DNA from: Cryobacterium sp. SO1
GTDB taxonomy: Bacteria > Actinomycetota > Actinomycetes > Actinomycetales > Microbacteriaceae
Assembly (NCBI RefSeq): GCF_004210215.2
Contig: NZ_CP067394.1
Coordinates: 1,550,001-1,614,000, forward strand
DNA length: 64,000 nt
Reading direction: 5' to 3'
A program made the position numbers and the translations under genes. This document shows positions 29,417-37,457 of the stretch, one piece after another. Position 1 is the stretch's first letter. Each line of letters begins with the position of its first letter. The notes under the pieces were generated by a model. It saw only the letters and a program-made list of their open reading frames with translations, ran no database searches and had not been told where the DNA came from.

Positions 29417-29890
29417 TCAGTCCGTCGGCCCGGTGGGGCCGGAGCGGTTGCGCTGGTTGGCACGGTACTCCCGGAATGCCTTCCAGGCGCCGGTGGACCA
29501 GAGTGCCCAGAGCACCAGAATTGGCTGGAAGACCAATCGGATGCTGCGGTCGAGGTCGGTGTTCAGCCCGAAGGAGTCGGTGTGGGTGACCAGCTGAGAG
29601 ATATTGCCGGGGAAGATCGCCACGAAGAACAGTGCCACCAGCATTCCGACCTGCACGCGAAACCGGCCGAGGGCGATGAGCGCGACGCCGAGGAAAATCT
29701 CCACGGCGCCTGACGCGACGACCACAAAATCGCCCTCGAGGGGCAACCAGGTGGGCACCTGGGCCAGGAACGCCTCACGGTTCACGGTGAGGTGGCTGAT
29801 TCCGGCCAGGAGCAGGAACGCGCCGAGCACCAGACGGAAGATGGTGCGCAGGACTGTGCTGCGGGTTGTCTGTGGAGCCAGGATGGTCAT
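29417..29890 (-). CDS. DoxX-like membrane protein
   Basis: 157 residues from the ATG at 29890 (a GTG at 29899 is possible). Four hydrophobic segments: FRLVLGAFLLLAGISHL, VVVASGAVEIFLGVALIAL, VGMLVALFFVAIFPG and LVFQPILVLWALWSTG. The pattern fits the DoxX family. Some DoxX proteins work with thiosulfate or superoxide detoxification complexes, but for isolated members no function is known. It is the first gene of a two-gene operon with the TetR regulator. Confidence 0.75.
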   Translation of the reverse strand: MTILAPQTTRSTVLRTIFRLVLGAFLLLAGISHLTVNREAFLAQVPTWLPLEGDFVVVASGAVEIFLGVALIALGRFRVQVGMLVALFFVAIFPGNISQLVTHTDSFGLNTDLDRSIRLVFQPILVLWALWSTGAWKAFREYRANQRNRSGPTGPTD

Positions 29891-29914
29891 GCTTCCCACC
29901 CTACATTGATCACC

Positions 29915-29987
29915 GGGTCAATGAGCTGGGTCCGTGAGCTGGGTCCGTGAGCTGGGTCAGAGAGTCGGGTCAGTGAGTCGGGTCAGG
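29915..29987. repeat. 13-bp tandem repeat, five to six units
   Basis: Units GGGTCAATGAGCT, GGGTCCGTGAGCT (twice), GGGTCAGAGAGTC, GGGTCAGTGAGTC and a degenerate sixth lie upstream of the DoxX-tetR operon and just enter the 3' end of the gene at 29983. Could vary in number and alter promoter spacing. Confidence 0.85.
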
Positions 29988-30300
29988 GCCCGGAGGCCGC
30001 CACCAGTGCGGCCACCTCGGCGTCGGTCCGGGCCTCGAACACTCCCCACATCATGTGGGTCGGCCCGCTTCCGTCGCTGCCCGCCCTGACGGGCCGGCTG
30101 ATCCAGCGGTTGGCCGAGGCCGCGGCGCCCAGCGCGGCGAGGGACGGAGCAACGGTCAGCTTGCGCATGGTGCCCGCCACCACGCTGCCATCGCTGCCCA
30201 GCCGCCAGCCGCGACTGTTGGCCAGCACCTGACCCACCTCCTCGTCGGTCAACCAGCGGGAAAAGCTCCGATCAGGCGGGTCGATCTTGATCAGCTTCAT
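29983..30300 (-). CDS. Small protein of unknown function
   Basis: 105 residues. No recognised family. Starts MKLIKIDPPD and contains a conserved-looking GWRLGSDG...GPTHMMWGVFEART stretch. No signal peptide, membrane segment or Cys. No strong ribosome site. It lies 54 nt downstream of the PfkB-kinase gene in the same direction and may be co-transcribed. Coding is supported by codon-position bias and an ATG, not by homology. Confidence 0.55.
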   Translation of the reverse strand: MKLIKIDPPDRSFSRWLTDEEVGQVLANSRGWRLGSDGSVVAGTMRKLTVAPSLAALGAAASANRWISRPVRAGSDGSGPTHMMWGVFEARTDAEVAALVAASGP

Positions 30301-30354
30301 GAGGTCAACTGTAATCTCGACGTCCGGTGGCGGGGCTGCACTGGTGTGCCAGGT

Positions 30355-31317
30355 TCACACCGGCAGCAGGGCGAGTTCGGCTTCCAGTCGCTCGACGTCG
30401 GCCCGATGGCAGAGCTCGGTGGCCGGGGTCATGGCCGTGGCGCTGCCCGCGGCGACGGCGGCGCGAAAGGCCGCGCGTGCGTCGTGGCCCTGCGCGACGC
30501 GCAGGACGAAGGCGCCGAGGAAACTATCCCCGGCGCCGACGGTGCTCTGCACCTTCACCTGGGGGACCGGCAGTCGGATGACGCCGTCCGCCGAGGCGAG
30601 AACGGCGCCCTCGCCGCCCAGGGTGAGGGCCACGAACTCGGCAGAGCCGTGCTCGACGAGGGTGCTCGCCGCGTTCATCTGGCCTTCCTCGGTGTCGAGT
30701 TGTGCGCCCACCAGTTCGCCGAGTTCGCGTCCGCTGGGCTTGACCAGGAAGACTCCTTCGGCCAGGGCCGCCGCCAGGGCCGGGCCGGACGCATCCACGA
30801 TGCAGCGCGCGTCGTGCTCGCGGGCTAGTCTGGCCACCCGGGCGTAGAAGTCGTCGGGCGCGCCCGGCGGCAGGCTGCCGCTGGCCACGACGTAGCCCTG
30901 GTGCGGGATCGATGCCGCGACCCTGTCCAGGCAGGCCCGCCATTCGGCCTCGGTGACCTCTGGGCCCTGTAACACGAAGCGGAACTGTTTGCCGGTGGAA
31001 GTCTCGTCGACGGTGAAGCTCTCCCGCGTGCTGCCCGCGATGGGCACCACCACGGTGGGGATACCCTCGGCTTCGATCAGCTTGCGGTAGGCCTCGCCGG
31101 TCGGTCCGCCGGCGGCATAGATGGCCAGGGTCTGGCCTCCGAGACGCTGGATGACGCGGGAGACGTTGACGCCCCCGCCACCCGGGTCCAGCCTGGAGAG
31201 TCCGCAGCGCATCTTGTGCTCACCGACCACGTTTTCCGTCGAGGTGCTGACGTCGAGGGCGGGGTTGATGGTGAGTGTGAGTATCGGTCGCACCGGTGTC
31301 GACCTGGAAGCATCCAT
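30355..31317 (-). CDS. PfkB-family sugar kinase (1-phosphofructokinase-like)
   Basis: 320 residues. Residues 10-70 carry ILTLTINPALDVS and the PfkB first signature with DPGGGGVNVSRVIQRLGG. The second signature is VGAGDSFLGAFVLRVA (about 256), where Asp is the catalytic base. TINPALD is typical of fructose-1-phosphate or tagatose-6-phosphate kinases and E. coli PfkB. It is 32 nt after the small Cys-rich gene and could be read from the operator-controlled promoter at 31555, linking sugar phosphorylation to that regulon only if no promoter lies in between. Confidence 0.85.
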   Translation of the reverse strand: MDASRSTPVRPILTLTINPALDVSTSTENVVGEHKMRCGLSRLDPGGGGVNVSRVIQRLGGQTLAIYAAGGPTGEAYRKLIEAEGIPTVVVPIAGSTRESFTVDETSTGKQFRFVLQGPEVTEAEWRACLDRVAASIPHQGYVVASGSLPPGAPDDFYARVARLAREHDARCIVDASGPALAAALAEGVFLVKPSGRELGELVGAQLDTEEGQMNAASTLVEHGSAEFVALTLGGEGAVLASADGVIRLPVPQVKVQSTVGAGDSFLGAFVLRVAQGHDARAAFRAAVAAGSATAMTPATELCHRADVERLEAELALLPV

Positions 31318-31349
31318 GACCCCAGCGTAGGACTGGCGGGGGAGCCGGA

Positions 31350-31520
31350 TCAGCTCCGGGAGAACAGCCGGGCGAAGAATCCGCCACCGGACGAGGGCTC
31401 CTTCGGGTGGCCGGCGCAGCGATCGTTGCGGGACACGCCTCGCATGACCTGGTCGACGTGCTGACCGCAGCCTGCCCAGGTGGTTTTTCCGCAGGTCCTA
31501 CAGGTCACTGCTCGGCACAT
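31350..31520 (-). CDS. 56-residue Cys-rich protein under a CsoR/CstR-type operator
   Basis: Start chosen at ATG 31520 behind AAGGAGA (6-nt spacing). The frame upstream of this crosses the operator. Five Cys lie at 2, 7, 10, 18 and 35 and His at 21 and 38; the CRAVTCRTCGKTTWAGCG core with a CXXC pair followed by GCGQH suggests a zinc, copper or sulfane-sulfur binding mini-protein. I recall similar unnamed proteins in many actinobacteria, but no function. The tail (about 40-56) is flexible and basic. Located just before the PfkB-kinase gene. Confidence 0.8.
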   Translation of the reverse strand: MCRAVTCRTCGKTTWAGCGQHVDQVMRGVSRNDRCAGHPKEPSSGGGFFARLFSRS

Positions 31521-31554
31521 GAGGTCTCCTTCGAGGTAAGTGGAGCTCCCAACA

Positions 31555-31570
31555 ATACCCCATGGGGTAT
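31555..31570 (-). promoter_or_regulatory. CsoR/CstR-type operator before the Cys-rich gene
   Basis: ATACCCCATGGGGTAT, a perfect 16-bp palindrome, 34 nt before ATG 31520. On the minus strand its end merges with TATTGT, a possible -10 box. It also lies 64 nt before the divergent gene at 31634, whose own -10-like box is at 31622. Confidence 0.78.
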
Positions 31571-31621
31571 ACCCGAGTCTGACCGGACGCTGATGGCGCA
31601 GCGTCGAGTGGACCCGCGGCG

Positions 31622-31627
31622 TAGGGT
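31622..31627 (+). promoter_or_regulatory. -10 box for leaderless epimerase transcript
   Basis: TAGGGT, 6 nt before GTG 31634. Confidence 0.4.
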
Positions 31628-31633
31628 GGCGGC

Positions 31634-32389
31634 GTGCAGAACCCACCGCACCGGAACCCACCGGACCAGCCCGCACCGGACCAGCCCGGCCCGCAGGCCT
31701 ACACGGCTGCCCAGGTGCGCGAGGCCGAGGCGCCGTTCCTCGACCGGGGCATGCCGCTCATGGCCAGGGCGGCCGGGGCCGTGGCGACCGAGGCGGCGAC
31801 GCTCCTCACCGCGCGCCGCGGCGCCGCTGGGGGAGTGCGGGGTGCGCGGGTGCTGGTCCTGGCCGGTTCCGGCAACAACGGCGCGGATGCCCTGTTCGCC
31901 GCGAGGCTGTTGGCCGACCAGGGTGCTGCCCTGTGCATTCTGCCCACCAGCGACCGTGTGCACCGCGTGGCGCTCGAGGCCGCCCTCGCGCCGGGCGCCG
32001 ACCTGCGCCCCGTCGACGAGCGGCCGGAGGTGGTCACCGGGCTCGCCCGGGCGGCCGATCTGATCCTCGATGGCATCCTGGGCACCGGAACCACCGGCAA
32101 CCCGGCCCTGCGCGGGGCGGCGCGCGGCACCGTGGCGGCGATCCTGCCCGCCCTCTCCGGCGAGCATCCGCCCCTGGTCGTGGCCGTCGACCTGCCCAGC
32201 GGAATCGGTGTGGATGACGGCAGTGTGCCCGATCCGACCGTTTTGAGGGCCGACCTCACCGTCACCTTCGGCGGCTGCAAGGCCGGGCTGGTGCTGCACC
32301 CGGCGGCCGACTTCGCCGGCCGGGTGGTCGTGGCCGACATCGGCATCGGCGACGAGCTCGAACGCATCCGGCGTCGGGACCTCGCCTGA
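31634..32389 (+). CDS. nnrE: NAD(P)H-hydrate epimerase (N-terminal domain only)
   Basis: 251 residues, GTG start. After a Pro-rich stretch of about 22 residues comes the YjeF-N fold: YTAAQVREAE, VLVLAGSGNNGADALFAARLL (nucleotide loop), ILDGILGTGTTG, VVAVDLPSGIGVDDG (catalytic Asp region) and a final VTFGGCKAGLVLHPAADFAG. It interconverts R and S forms of hydrated NAD(P)H. The usual fused C-terminal dehydratase (NnrD) is absent and no such gene lies adjacent; in its place is a P-type ATPase remnant, so the partner must be elsewhere. Confidence 0.85.
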   Translation: MQNPPHRNPPDQPAPDQPGPQAYTAAQVREAEAPFLDRGMPLMARAAGAVATEAATLLTARRGAAGGVRGARVLVLAGSGNNGADALFAARLLADQGAALCILPTSDRVHRVALEAALAPGADLRPVDERPEVVTGLARAADLILDGILGTGTTGNPALRGAARGTVAAILPALSGEHPPLVVAVDLPSGIGVDDGSVPDPTVLRADLTVTFGGCKAGLVLHPAADFAGRVVVADIGIGDELERIRRRDLA

Positions 32390-32459
32390 GCCGCGCCGCA
32401 CGCGCGCACGCACGCACGCACCCGAACGCTCGCAGATCCGGGAAGGGGTTCTCGGCAGT

Positions 32460-32915
32460 GAGCCGGCCCGGCAGGAGCTGCCCGGCCTCGTGCGGCACGG
32501 CCTCGCTCTCCCCGGTCACCATCGATTCGTCCACCGTGAGCGTGAGGGCATCCAGCAGCACCATGTCGGCGGCATCAACAGTGCGCTGCAGGCCGTCCCG
32601 GCGCACCCGCGTCTCGGTGGGCAGCAGATCGCGCACGCGTTCCGCCGAACGGTCCGCTCAATGCTCCTGCCAGAACGCGAAGAGGGCGTTGAGCACGATC
32701 ACCACGACAATCGCGATGGCCAGGGCGGGAGTGCCCGCCAGCAGTGCCAGCGCGGCTGCGGCCCACAGCAGCAGGGCAAGCAGGTGGGTGAACTGGCGCA
32801 CCAACGCCCGCAGCGCCGACGGACGCGCCAGGCGGGGCGATACGTTCGCTCTGTCGGTCGCGAGCCGACGGGCGGCCTCCGCCGAGCTGAGCCCGAGCGG
32901 GCGGTCCATCGGCAC
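32460..32915 (-). pseudogene. Remnant of a cation-transporting P-type ATPase
   Basis: ATG 32915 gives the N-terminal cytoplasmic region and first membrane hairpin of a P2-type ATPase (GLSSAEAARRLATDR; LLALLLWAAAALALLAG; VLNALFAFWQEH). A TGA at 32658 interrupts the frame; CGA to TGA would explain it, since the same frame continues with ERVRDLLPTETRVRRDG, LDALTLTVDESMVTGES, then ends in unrelated sequence at about 32460. The phosphorylation (DKTGT), nucleotide-binding and C-terminal membrane parts are missing, roughly 700 residues. Dead gene. A GCGCGCAC simple repeat borders the break at 32398-32420. Confidence 0.8.
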
Positions 32916-32952
32916 TCCTTCCCTCGGCTCGTTCTGCGGGCTACCGGGGAAA

Positions 32953-33861
32953 CTACACCCCGACCGAGGAATCCAACGAAAGGTCGACCGCGGCGATCAC
33001 CCGGGCCCGCAGGATGTTGCTCCGCTCGCTGAACCCGCGCTGACGTTGCACGTATTCGGCCTTGCCCGCCGGGGTTTCGATGGCGACCGGGCGGTAGCCC
33101 CACGTGGTGAGATCGTACGGGGATGCCTGCATGTCGAGTTCCCGGATCTCGCGGGCGAGGTCGAAGCAGTCCAGCAGTAGCTCGCCGGGTACCAGCGGGC
33201 CCAGCTTGATCGCCCATTTGTAGACGTCCATGCCCGCGTGCAGGCAGCCAGGTTGCTCGAGCTGCGGCTGGTTCTCCCGGCTCGGCAGCACGGGATGAGC
33301 CTGCGCCGCGTTGACGTCGACGGCGGCGGGGGTGAAGAAACGGAACGCGTCGAAGTGCGTGCAAGCGATCCGGTGGGTCTCCACGACCGTGTCGGTGTCG
33401 CCCTGGCTGAGCCGGAGCGGGGATCCGTGGCGGTGCTCACCCTGTCGGTAGACCATGGCCCACTCGTGCAGGCCGAAGCAGCCGAAGTTGCCGGCCCGCT
33501 CCGCGGTGCGGCCCAGCAGGCCCACGATGAAGCGGATGCTCCGCGCATTCTTCAGGGCGAACGCAGCGTGATCCACGATCACGTCGTCCCCGACCGAGCG
33601 GTACCACTTCCAGGCGGCGCGCTCGTCGGCGGCCGCGCCCTGCAGCAGAATGTTCGCCCCCGGGTGCCATCGTCGCAGCAGCCCCGGACGAAATGGGTAG
33701 TAGGTGAACAGGAAGTCGTCGACCGGATGGGTGTTCTCGGTGCCGGCGCGTTCCCGGCGTCCCCGCGTGGCGGCGTCGGCACGATCCTGGTGGCGCCGTT
33801 CCAGTTCACGCCAGTCCTCGGCGACGAGCGCGGTGGGCTCGGTCGGGGCAAATGTTGGCAC
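32953..33861 (-). CDS. Conserved actinobacterial protein, often annotated 3-methyladenine DNA glycosylase
   Basis: 302 residues from GTG 33861, with TACCCT 6 nt upstream (leaderless type). Distinct motifs are HPVDDFLFTYYPFRPGLLRRWHPGA, GLHEWAMVYRQ, THFDAFRFFTP and HAGMDVYKWAIKLGPL. Database entries with these motifs carry the name 3-methyladenine DNA glycosylase; I know of no strong evidence for that activity and see no helix-hairpin-helix. Soluble, no Cys-metal motif. The function should be regarded as unknown. Confidence 0.7.
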   Translation of the reverse strand: MPTFAPTEPTALVAEDWRELERRHQDRADAATRGRRERAGTENTHPVDDFLFTYYPFRPGLLRRWHPGANILLQGAAADERAAWKWYRSVGDDVIVDHAAFALKNARSIRFIVGLLGRTAERAGNFGCFGLHEWAMVYRQGEHRHGSPLRLSQGDTDTVVETHRIACTHFDAFRFFTPAAVDVNAAQAHPVLPSRENQPQLEQPGCLHAGMDVYKWAIKLGPLVPGELLLDCFDLAREIRELDMQASPYDLTTWGYRPVAIETPAGKAEYVQRQRGFSERSNILRARVIAAVDLSLDSSVGV

Positions 33862-33867
33862 TCTTCG

Positions 33868-33873
33868 AGGGTA
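33868..33873 (-). promoter_or_regulatory. -10 box for leaderless transcript of the 32953-33861 gene
   Basis: TACCCT on the minus strand, 6 nt before GTG 33861. Confidence 0.45.
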
Positions 33874-33876
33874 CTC

Positions 33877-33975
33877 GCGGCCTGCCTGGGCGGCGCCGCC
33901 GTGTTCCGTTCCAGCAGCGCCTCCGACTACATCAACGGCATCACCCTGCCGGTCGACGGCGGTTGGCTCGCCCGA
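33877..33975 (+). pseudogene. C-terminal remnant of a short-chain dehydrogenase gene
   Basis: Plus-strand frame reads FRSSSASDYINGITLPVDGGWLAR, which is the ending of SDR oxidoreductases (SD-Y-G-TLPVDGGWL). No Rossmann motif or catalytic YXXXK precedes it. It abuts the broken 3' end of the glutathione-transferase-like gene at 33975, so a deletion has fused the two gene ends. Confidence 0.65.
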
Positions 33976-34506
33976 CGTTGTGGAAGGTCAGGTCGGCGAC
34001 CTCGTCGATCTCCGCGCGCAGCGCCACCGGGTATAGGTCGGGGGCGCCGGGTCGGTGGTAGTCCACCCATTCGGTCTCGAAGTCCAAGGTGATCTGGGGA
34101 TAGTTGTTGGTCACGAGCTTGCCGGTGGGCACATCCACGATCGCCGGATGCCGCGCGGGTAGTCCGGGAACCGGGCGAAGTACGCGTCTTGGATGCGTTC
34201 GATGCCCAGCACCGGGTCGACCCCGTTCGGGTCGAGGTCGAAAGTCCAGCTGTTCTTGTCGTGAGTGGGGCCGGGCAAGCCGAGGGAGATGACCCGCTCC
34301 AGGCCGAGTAGCCGGCGCACGATGGCGGTGCGGTTCGCCCAGGGGCAGGCACACGCGGCCACCAGCCGGTAGCGACCGGGTTCCACTGGCCAGCCGTCCC
34401 GGCCGTCACGGGTGATGCGGTCTTCGATGTAGTTCGTATCGCGATCGAAGTCCTTGCCGGGCTCTACGTAGCTGGGTCGTAGGGTGCTGGGGGGCAGATT
34501 GCTCAT
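33975..34506 (-). pseudogene. Broken Xi-class glutathione transferase (YqjG/ECM4-like)
   Basis: ATG 34506 opens a frame with the glutathionyl-hydroquinone reductase pattern: RDTNYIEDRI, CACPWANRTAIVRRLLGLE (the CPWA Cys is catalytic in this class), HDKNSWTFDLDPNGVDPVLGI. A small deletion near 34146-34152 shifts the frame; the next frame continues as AIVDVPTGKLVTNNYPQITLDFETEWVDYH and EIDEVADLTFHNV, then runs into the SDR remnant. About half of the roughly 320-residue protein (the all-helical C-terminal domain) is gone, so it is dead. Confidence 0.8.
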
Positions 34507-34582
34507 CCTCCCACGCTACGGGAAAATCTCGTGCGTACGCATAGAATCTGGCCGTCTGAGCGGATGCGCGGTCATCGTCCGC

Positions 34583-34879
34583 TCAGTCGTGCAGGTGATG
34601 CAGAGGCCACGCCGTGGCGCCGGAGAGCAGCTCGAGCAACGACTGCGCCGACGAGCGGGCCTCGGCCTCGCCGCGTGGATCGTGAACGTCGATGGCCAGG
34701 GGTGGGGCCTCCCCGAATTTGGGGATGTCAACCTCGACCCGGCCACCGTGCGGCAGTGGGACACAAGCCGAGGCGGTGTGGGCGCCCTGCACCGACGCAT
34801 CCAGGGCCGCGGCGATGATGCCGAGGGCCTCCGGCTTGGTGGCGTGGATATCGGCGACGATGGTAGCGACGTGGTCCAT
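34583..34879 (-). CDS. Small conserved-looking protein of unknown function
   Basis: 98 residues from ATG 34879 with GAAGGA 5 nt upstream; the longer frame from 35083 adds non-coding-like sequence. MDHVATIVADIHATKPEALGIIAAALDASVQGAHTASACVP and a GGRVEVDIPKFGEAPPLAIDVHD segment suggest a compact alpha/beta fold. One Cys; no membrane segment. I cannot name a family. The 231 bp upstream (34880-35110) show no other feature. Confidence 0.6.
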   Translation of the reverse strand: MDHVATIVADIHATKPEALGIIAAALDASVQGAHTASACVPLPHGGRVEVDIPKFGEAPPLAIDVHDPRGEAEARSSAQSLLELLSGATAWPLHHLHD

Positions 34880-35110
34880 GGGTGTCCTTCGACGGCGGGG
34901 CGGTTGACCGTCAGCGTAGTCCAACCCGCGCGCCGGCCCCGCAGCTGTGGTGCTCAGCGAAGACTCCGCCCGCACCGGGGACGCTGGAGATGAAACAGCA
35001 CGCTCGCGGAACGGCTTGACGGCCGTTCTGGGGGTACCCGGCACCTTAACGCGAGGCAAACAGCGGCGAGCGGGTTTGGTCACGCCCCCAGGCTCCGGTA
35101 GTCATTCTGT

Positions 35111-36856
35111 ATGAGCAAAGTAACGAAGACGGTGAACCGGGAACTGCGGGCTGTCCGGCCCGTCAGCCTGGGCGAACTGGCCTCGCCGGCCCGTCTGGTG
35201 CCGGCCGACACCCCGCTGGCCGACATCGATCGCACCTTCCGGGCCGAACGTGGGCTGCGGTCCATTGTGGTGCACGACGGCAACCGCTTCGCGCTCCTGT
35301 CTCGTGAGCACGTGGAATACACGCTCACCGGGCGACTCGGTTACGGGCGCGGGCTGCACGTGCGATCAACGGCCGCGCAGATGATGTCGGCAAACTCGTT
35401 CTCGCTGCCGGGACACCTGGAGCTCGGTCACGCCGCGCAGCGCATCCTCACCCTGCCGGAGGAATCCCGCTACCGCGATGTGCTGGTACTCACCGATTCG
35501 GGACCGGGGGTTGTCTCGGTTTCTCAGCTGTTCGAGCGGCTGTCCGCCGACTTCCGGTACGCCGCCCTGCACGATTCCCTGACGGGCCTCGCCAACCGGC
35601 GGCAGCTCGAGGAGCGGGGTTCGACCTTCACCGCGGCTGACCTGGCCGGCGTGGCTGTGCTGTTCATCGACCTGGACGGGTTCAAGGCCGTGAACGACAC
35701 CTTCGGCCACCGTGCCGGGGACGAGGTTCTGGTCGGTTTTGCCGACAGGCTGCGGGGCCTGATGCGTCCAGCGGATGTTCTGGCCCGGCTCGGCGGCGAT
35801 GAATTCGCGGCGCTACTCGTGAACGTCACCGAGGCGCAGGCTCTGGACGTTGCAAACCGGGTGGTGCTTCACGCCGCCGCTCCGTTTGCCAGCGACGGCC
35901 ATTCTCTGCACCTGTCGGCGTCGGTGGGCGTCTCGATGGCCGTCGATGTGGTCGACGAACTGGAGCTCAGCCAACTCGACGCGCTGCTCAGGCACGCCGA
36001 CGGAGCCATGATCAAAGCCAAGAAATCCGGCAAACGCCAGGTGGCCCGGCTCGACGGGAAGGGGGCCGCGCCGATCACCCGCAACGCGCTGATCCGGCGC
36101 CGGCTGGCGGCGGCATTTGAATCGGAGACCTTCGCGCTCAACTACCAACCGCAGTTGAACCTGGTCACGGGGGAGTGCACCGCCGTCGAGGCGTTGCTGC
36201 GCTGGCACGACAAGGTGCTGGGCGAGGTGTCACCGGCGGAGTTCATTCCGATCTTCGAACTGTCCGGCGACATCCACCGCATCGGTGAGTGGGTGATCGA
36301 CCAGGCGTGTGCGCAGGCGCGCCGCTGGCTGGATGCCGGTGAGCCGCGCAGCATCGCGATCAATGTGTCGCCGCTGCAGCTCGCCGCTCGTACCGTGGTT
36401 CCCCAGGTTCTCGCCGCGCTCGCCACCCATCGGGTGCCCCCCGGGCTGTTGCAGGTGGAGATCACCGAGGGGTCCGAGATCACCGACCTGCCGCGGGCGA
36501 TCGGCCAGCTGCAGGCGTTGCGGGACGCGGGCCTGAGCATCGCGCTCGATGACTACGGAACCGGGTACTCGTCCCTGGCCATGTTGCGCGACCTCCCGCT
36601 GACCACGGTGAAGATCGACAAGACTTTCATCGACACGATCGAGAACTCGCCTCAGGATGCGCTCCTGGTGGGCGGAGTCATCGACACGGCCCACGCATTG
36701 GGACTGCGGGTGACCGCGGAAGGGGTGGAGCGGGCCGGTCAATTGCATCTTCTGAGAGCGATGGGCTGCGACACCGCGCAGGGATACCTGATCTCGCGAC
36801 CCGTGCCCGCCCATCTGGTGCCGGCGGTGCAGTCGTGCGTGTCGGAGGGGTGTTGA
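35111..36856 (+). CDS. GGDEF-EAL cyclic-di-GMP protein with N-terminal CBS-like region
   Basis: 581 residues. Residues about 15-150 resemble a CBS-type pair (LVPADTPLADIDRTF...RSIVVHDGNRFALLSREHVEY; ...YRDVLVLTDSGPGVVSVSQLFERL). GGDEF domain about 155-315 has intact GGDEF at about 227 and DSLTGLANR at 160, so diguanylate cyclase activity is plausible. EAL domain about 325-575 has the metal-binding EALLRW (about 358), DDYGTGYSSL, KIDKTFI and AEGVE, so phosphodiesterase residues also look complete. No membrane segment; cytoplasmic. TAGTCA lies 6 nt before ATG, hinting at a leaderless mRNA. Nucleotide binding by the N-terminal region might switch the activities. Confidence 0.88.
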   Translation: MSKVTKTVNRELRAVRPVSLGELASPARLVPADTPLADIDRTFRAERGLRSIVVHDGNRFALLSREHVEYTLTGRLGYGRGLHVRSTAAQMMSANSFSLPGHLELGHAAQRILTLPEESRYRDVLVLTDSGPGVVSVSQLFERLSADFRYAALHDSLTGLANRRQLEERGSTFTAADLAGVAVLFIDLDGFKAVNDTFGHRAGDEVLVGFADRLRGLMRPADVLARLGGDEFAALLVNVTEAQALDVANRVVLHAAAPFASDGHSLHLSASVGVSMAVDVVDELELSQLDALLRHADGAMIKAKKSGKRQVARLDGKGAAPITRNALIRRRLAAAFESETFALNYQPQLNLVTGECTAVEALLRWHDKVLGEVSPAEFIPIFELSGDIHRIGEWVIDQACAQARRWLDAGEPRSIAINVSPLQLAARTVVPQVLAALATHRVPPGLLQVEITEGSEITDLPRAIGQLQALRDAGLSIALDDYGTGYSSLAMLRDLPLTTVKIDKTFIDTIENSPQDALLVGGVIDTAHALGLRVTAEGVERAGQLHLLRAMGCDTAQGYLISRPVPAHLVPAVQSCVSEGC

Positions 36857-36931
36857 TCCGCGGGAGCACCTCGCGTATCTGCGCGGGCCGGTCGATAATC
36901 GGCAGCGAAGGCAGACGCACACCTCAGAAAT

Positions 36932-36973
36932 AACCATTCGCAGAGAACCATTCGCAGAGAACCATTCAGCGAG
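36932..36973. repeat. 14-bp tandem repeat, three units, before the VOC gene
   Basis: AACCATTCGCAGAG twice followed by AACCATTCAGCGAG; the third unit merges with the GAGGAGAG ribosome site of the gene at 36984. Confidence 0.8.
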
Positions 36974-36983
36974 GAGAGTCATC

Positions 36984-37454
36984 ATGAGCACGAAACTCAA
37001 CCCCTATCTCGGTTTTCGCGACAACGCCAAGGAGGCGATGGAGTTCTACCACTCGATCTTCGGCGGCGAATTGACGCGCAGTACCTTCGCGGAGTTCCAG
37101 GCCAGCGAGGACCCGAGCGAGCAGGACAAGACCATGCACGCCGCGCTCACCACTCCGAACGGCCTGTCCCTGATGGCGGCCGACACCCCTAATGCCATGG
37201 AGTACACGCCCGGCAACAACTTCTCGGTGTCGCTCAGTGGCGAGAGCGACGACGCCGCCGAAATGCGGGGCTACTGGGACCGGCTCGTCGACGGCGGTTC
37301 GGTGACGATGCCGCTCGAGGCCGCGCCGTGGGGTGACAGCTTCGGCATGTGTGTCGACAGATTCGGGGTGGCCTGGATGCTCAACATCGCGGGCGCCCCT
37401 GCGAACGCTTCAGCGACCGCGCCCCCGCAGGCCGCCTCCAGCGACACAGTATAG
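36984..37454 (+). CDS. VOC-family (PhnB-like) protein
   Basis: 156 residues; GAGGAG before ATG. LNPYLGFRDNAKEAMEFYHSIFGGEL and GDSFGMCVDRFGVAWMLNIA are the start and end signatures of the PhnB/3-demethylubiquinone methyltransferase-like VOC group. No clear metal triad, which is usual for this subgroup. The function is unknown. An Ala/Pro/Thr tail follows after residue 138. Its stop is 3 nt before the 63-bp element at 37458, which lies between it and the convergent reductase. Confidence 0.82.
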   Translation: MSTKLNPYLGFRDNAKEAMEFYHSIFGGELTRSTFAEFQASEDPSEQDKTMHAALTTPNGLSLMAADTPNAMEYTPGNNFSVSLSGESDDAAEMRGYWDRLVDGGSVTMPLEAAPWGDSFGMCVDRFGVAWMLNIAGAPANASATAPPQAASSDTV

Positions 37455-37457
37455 GTT

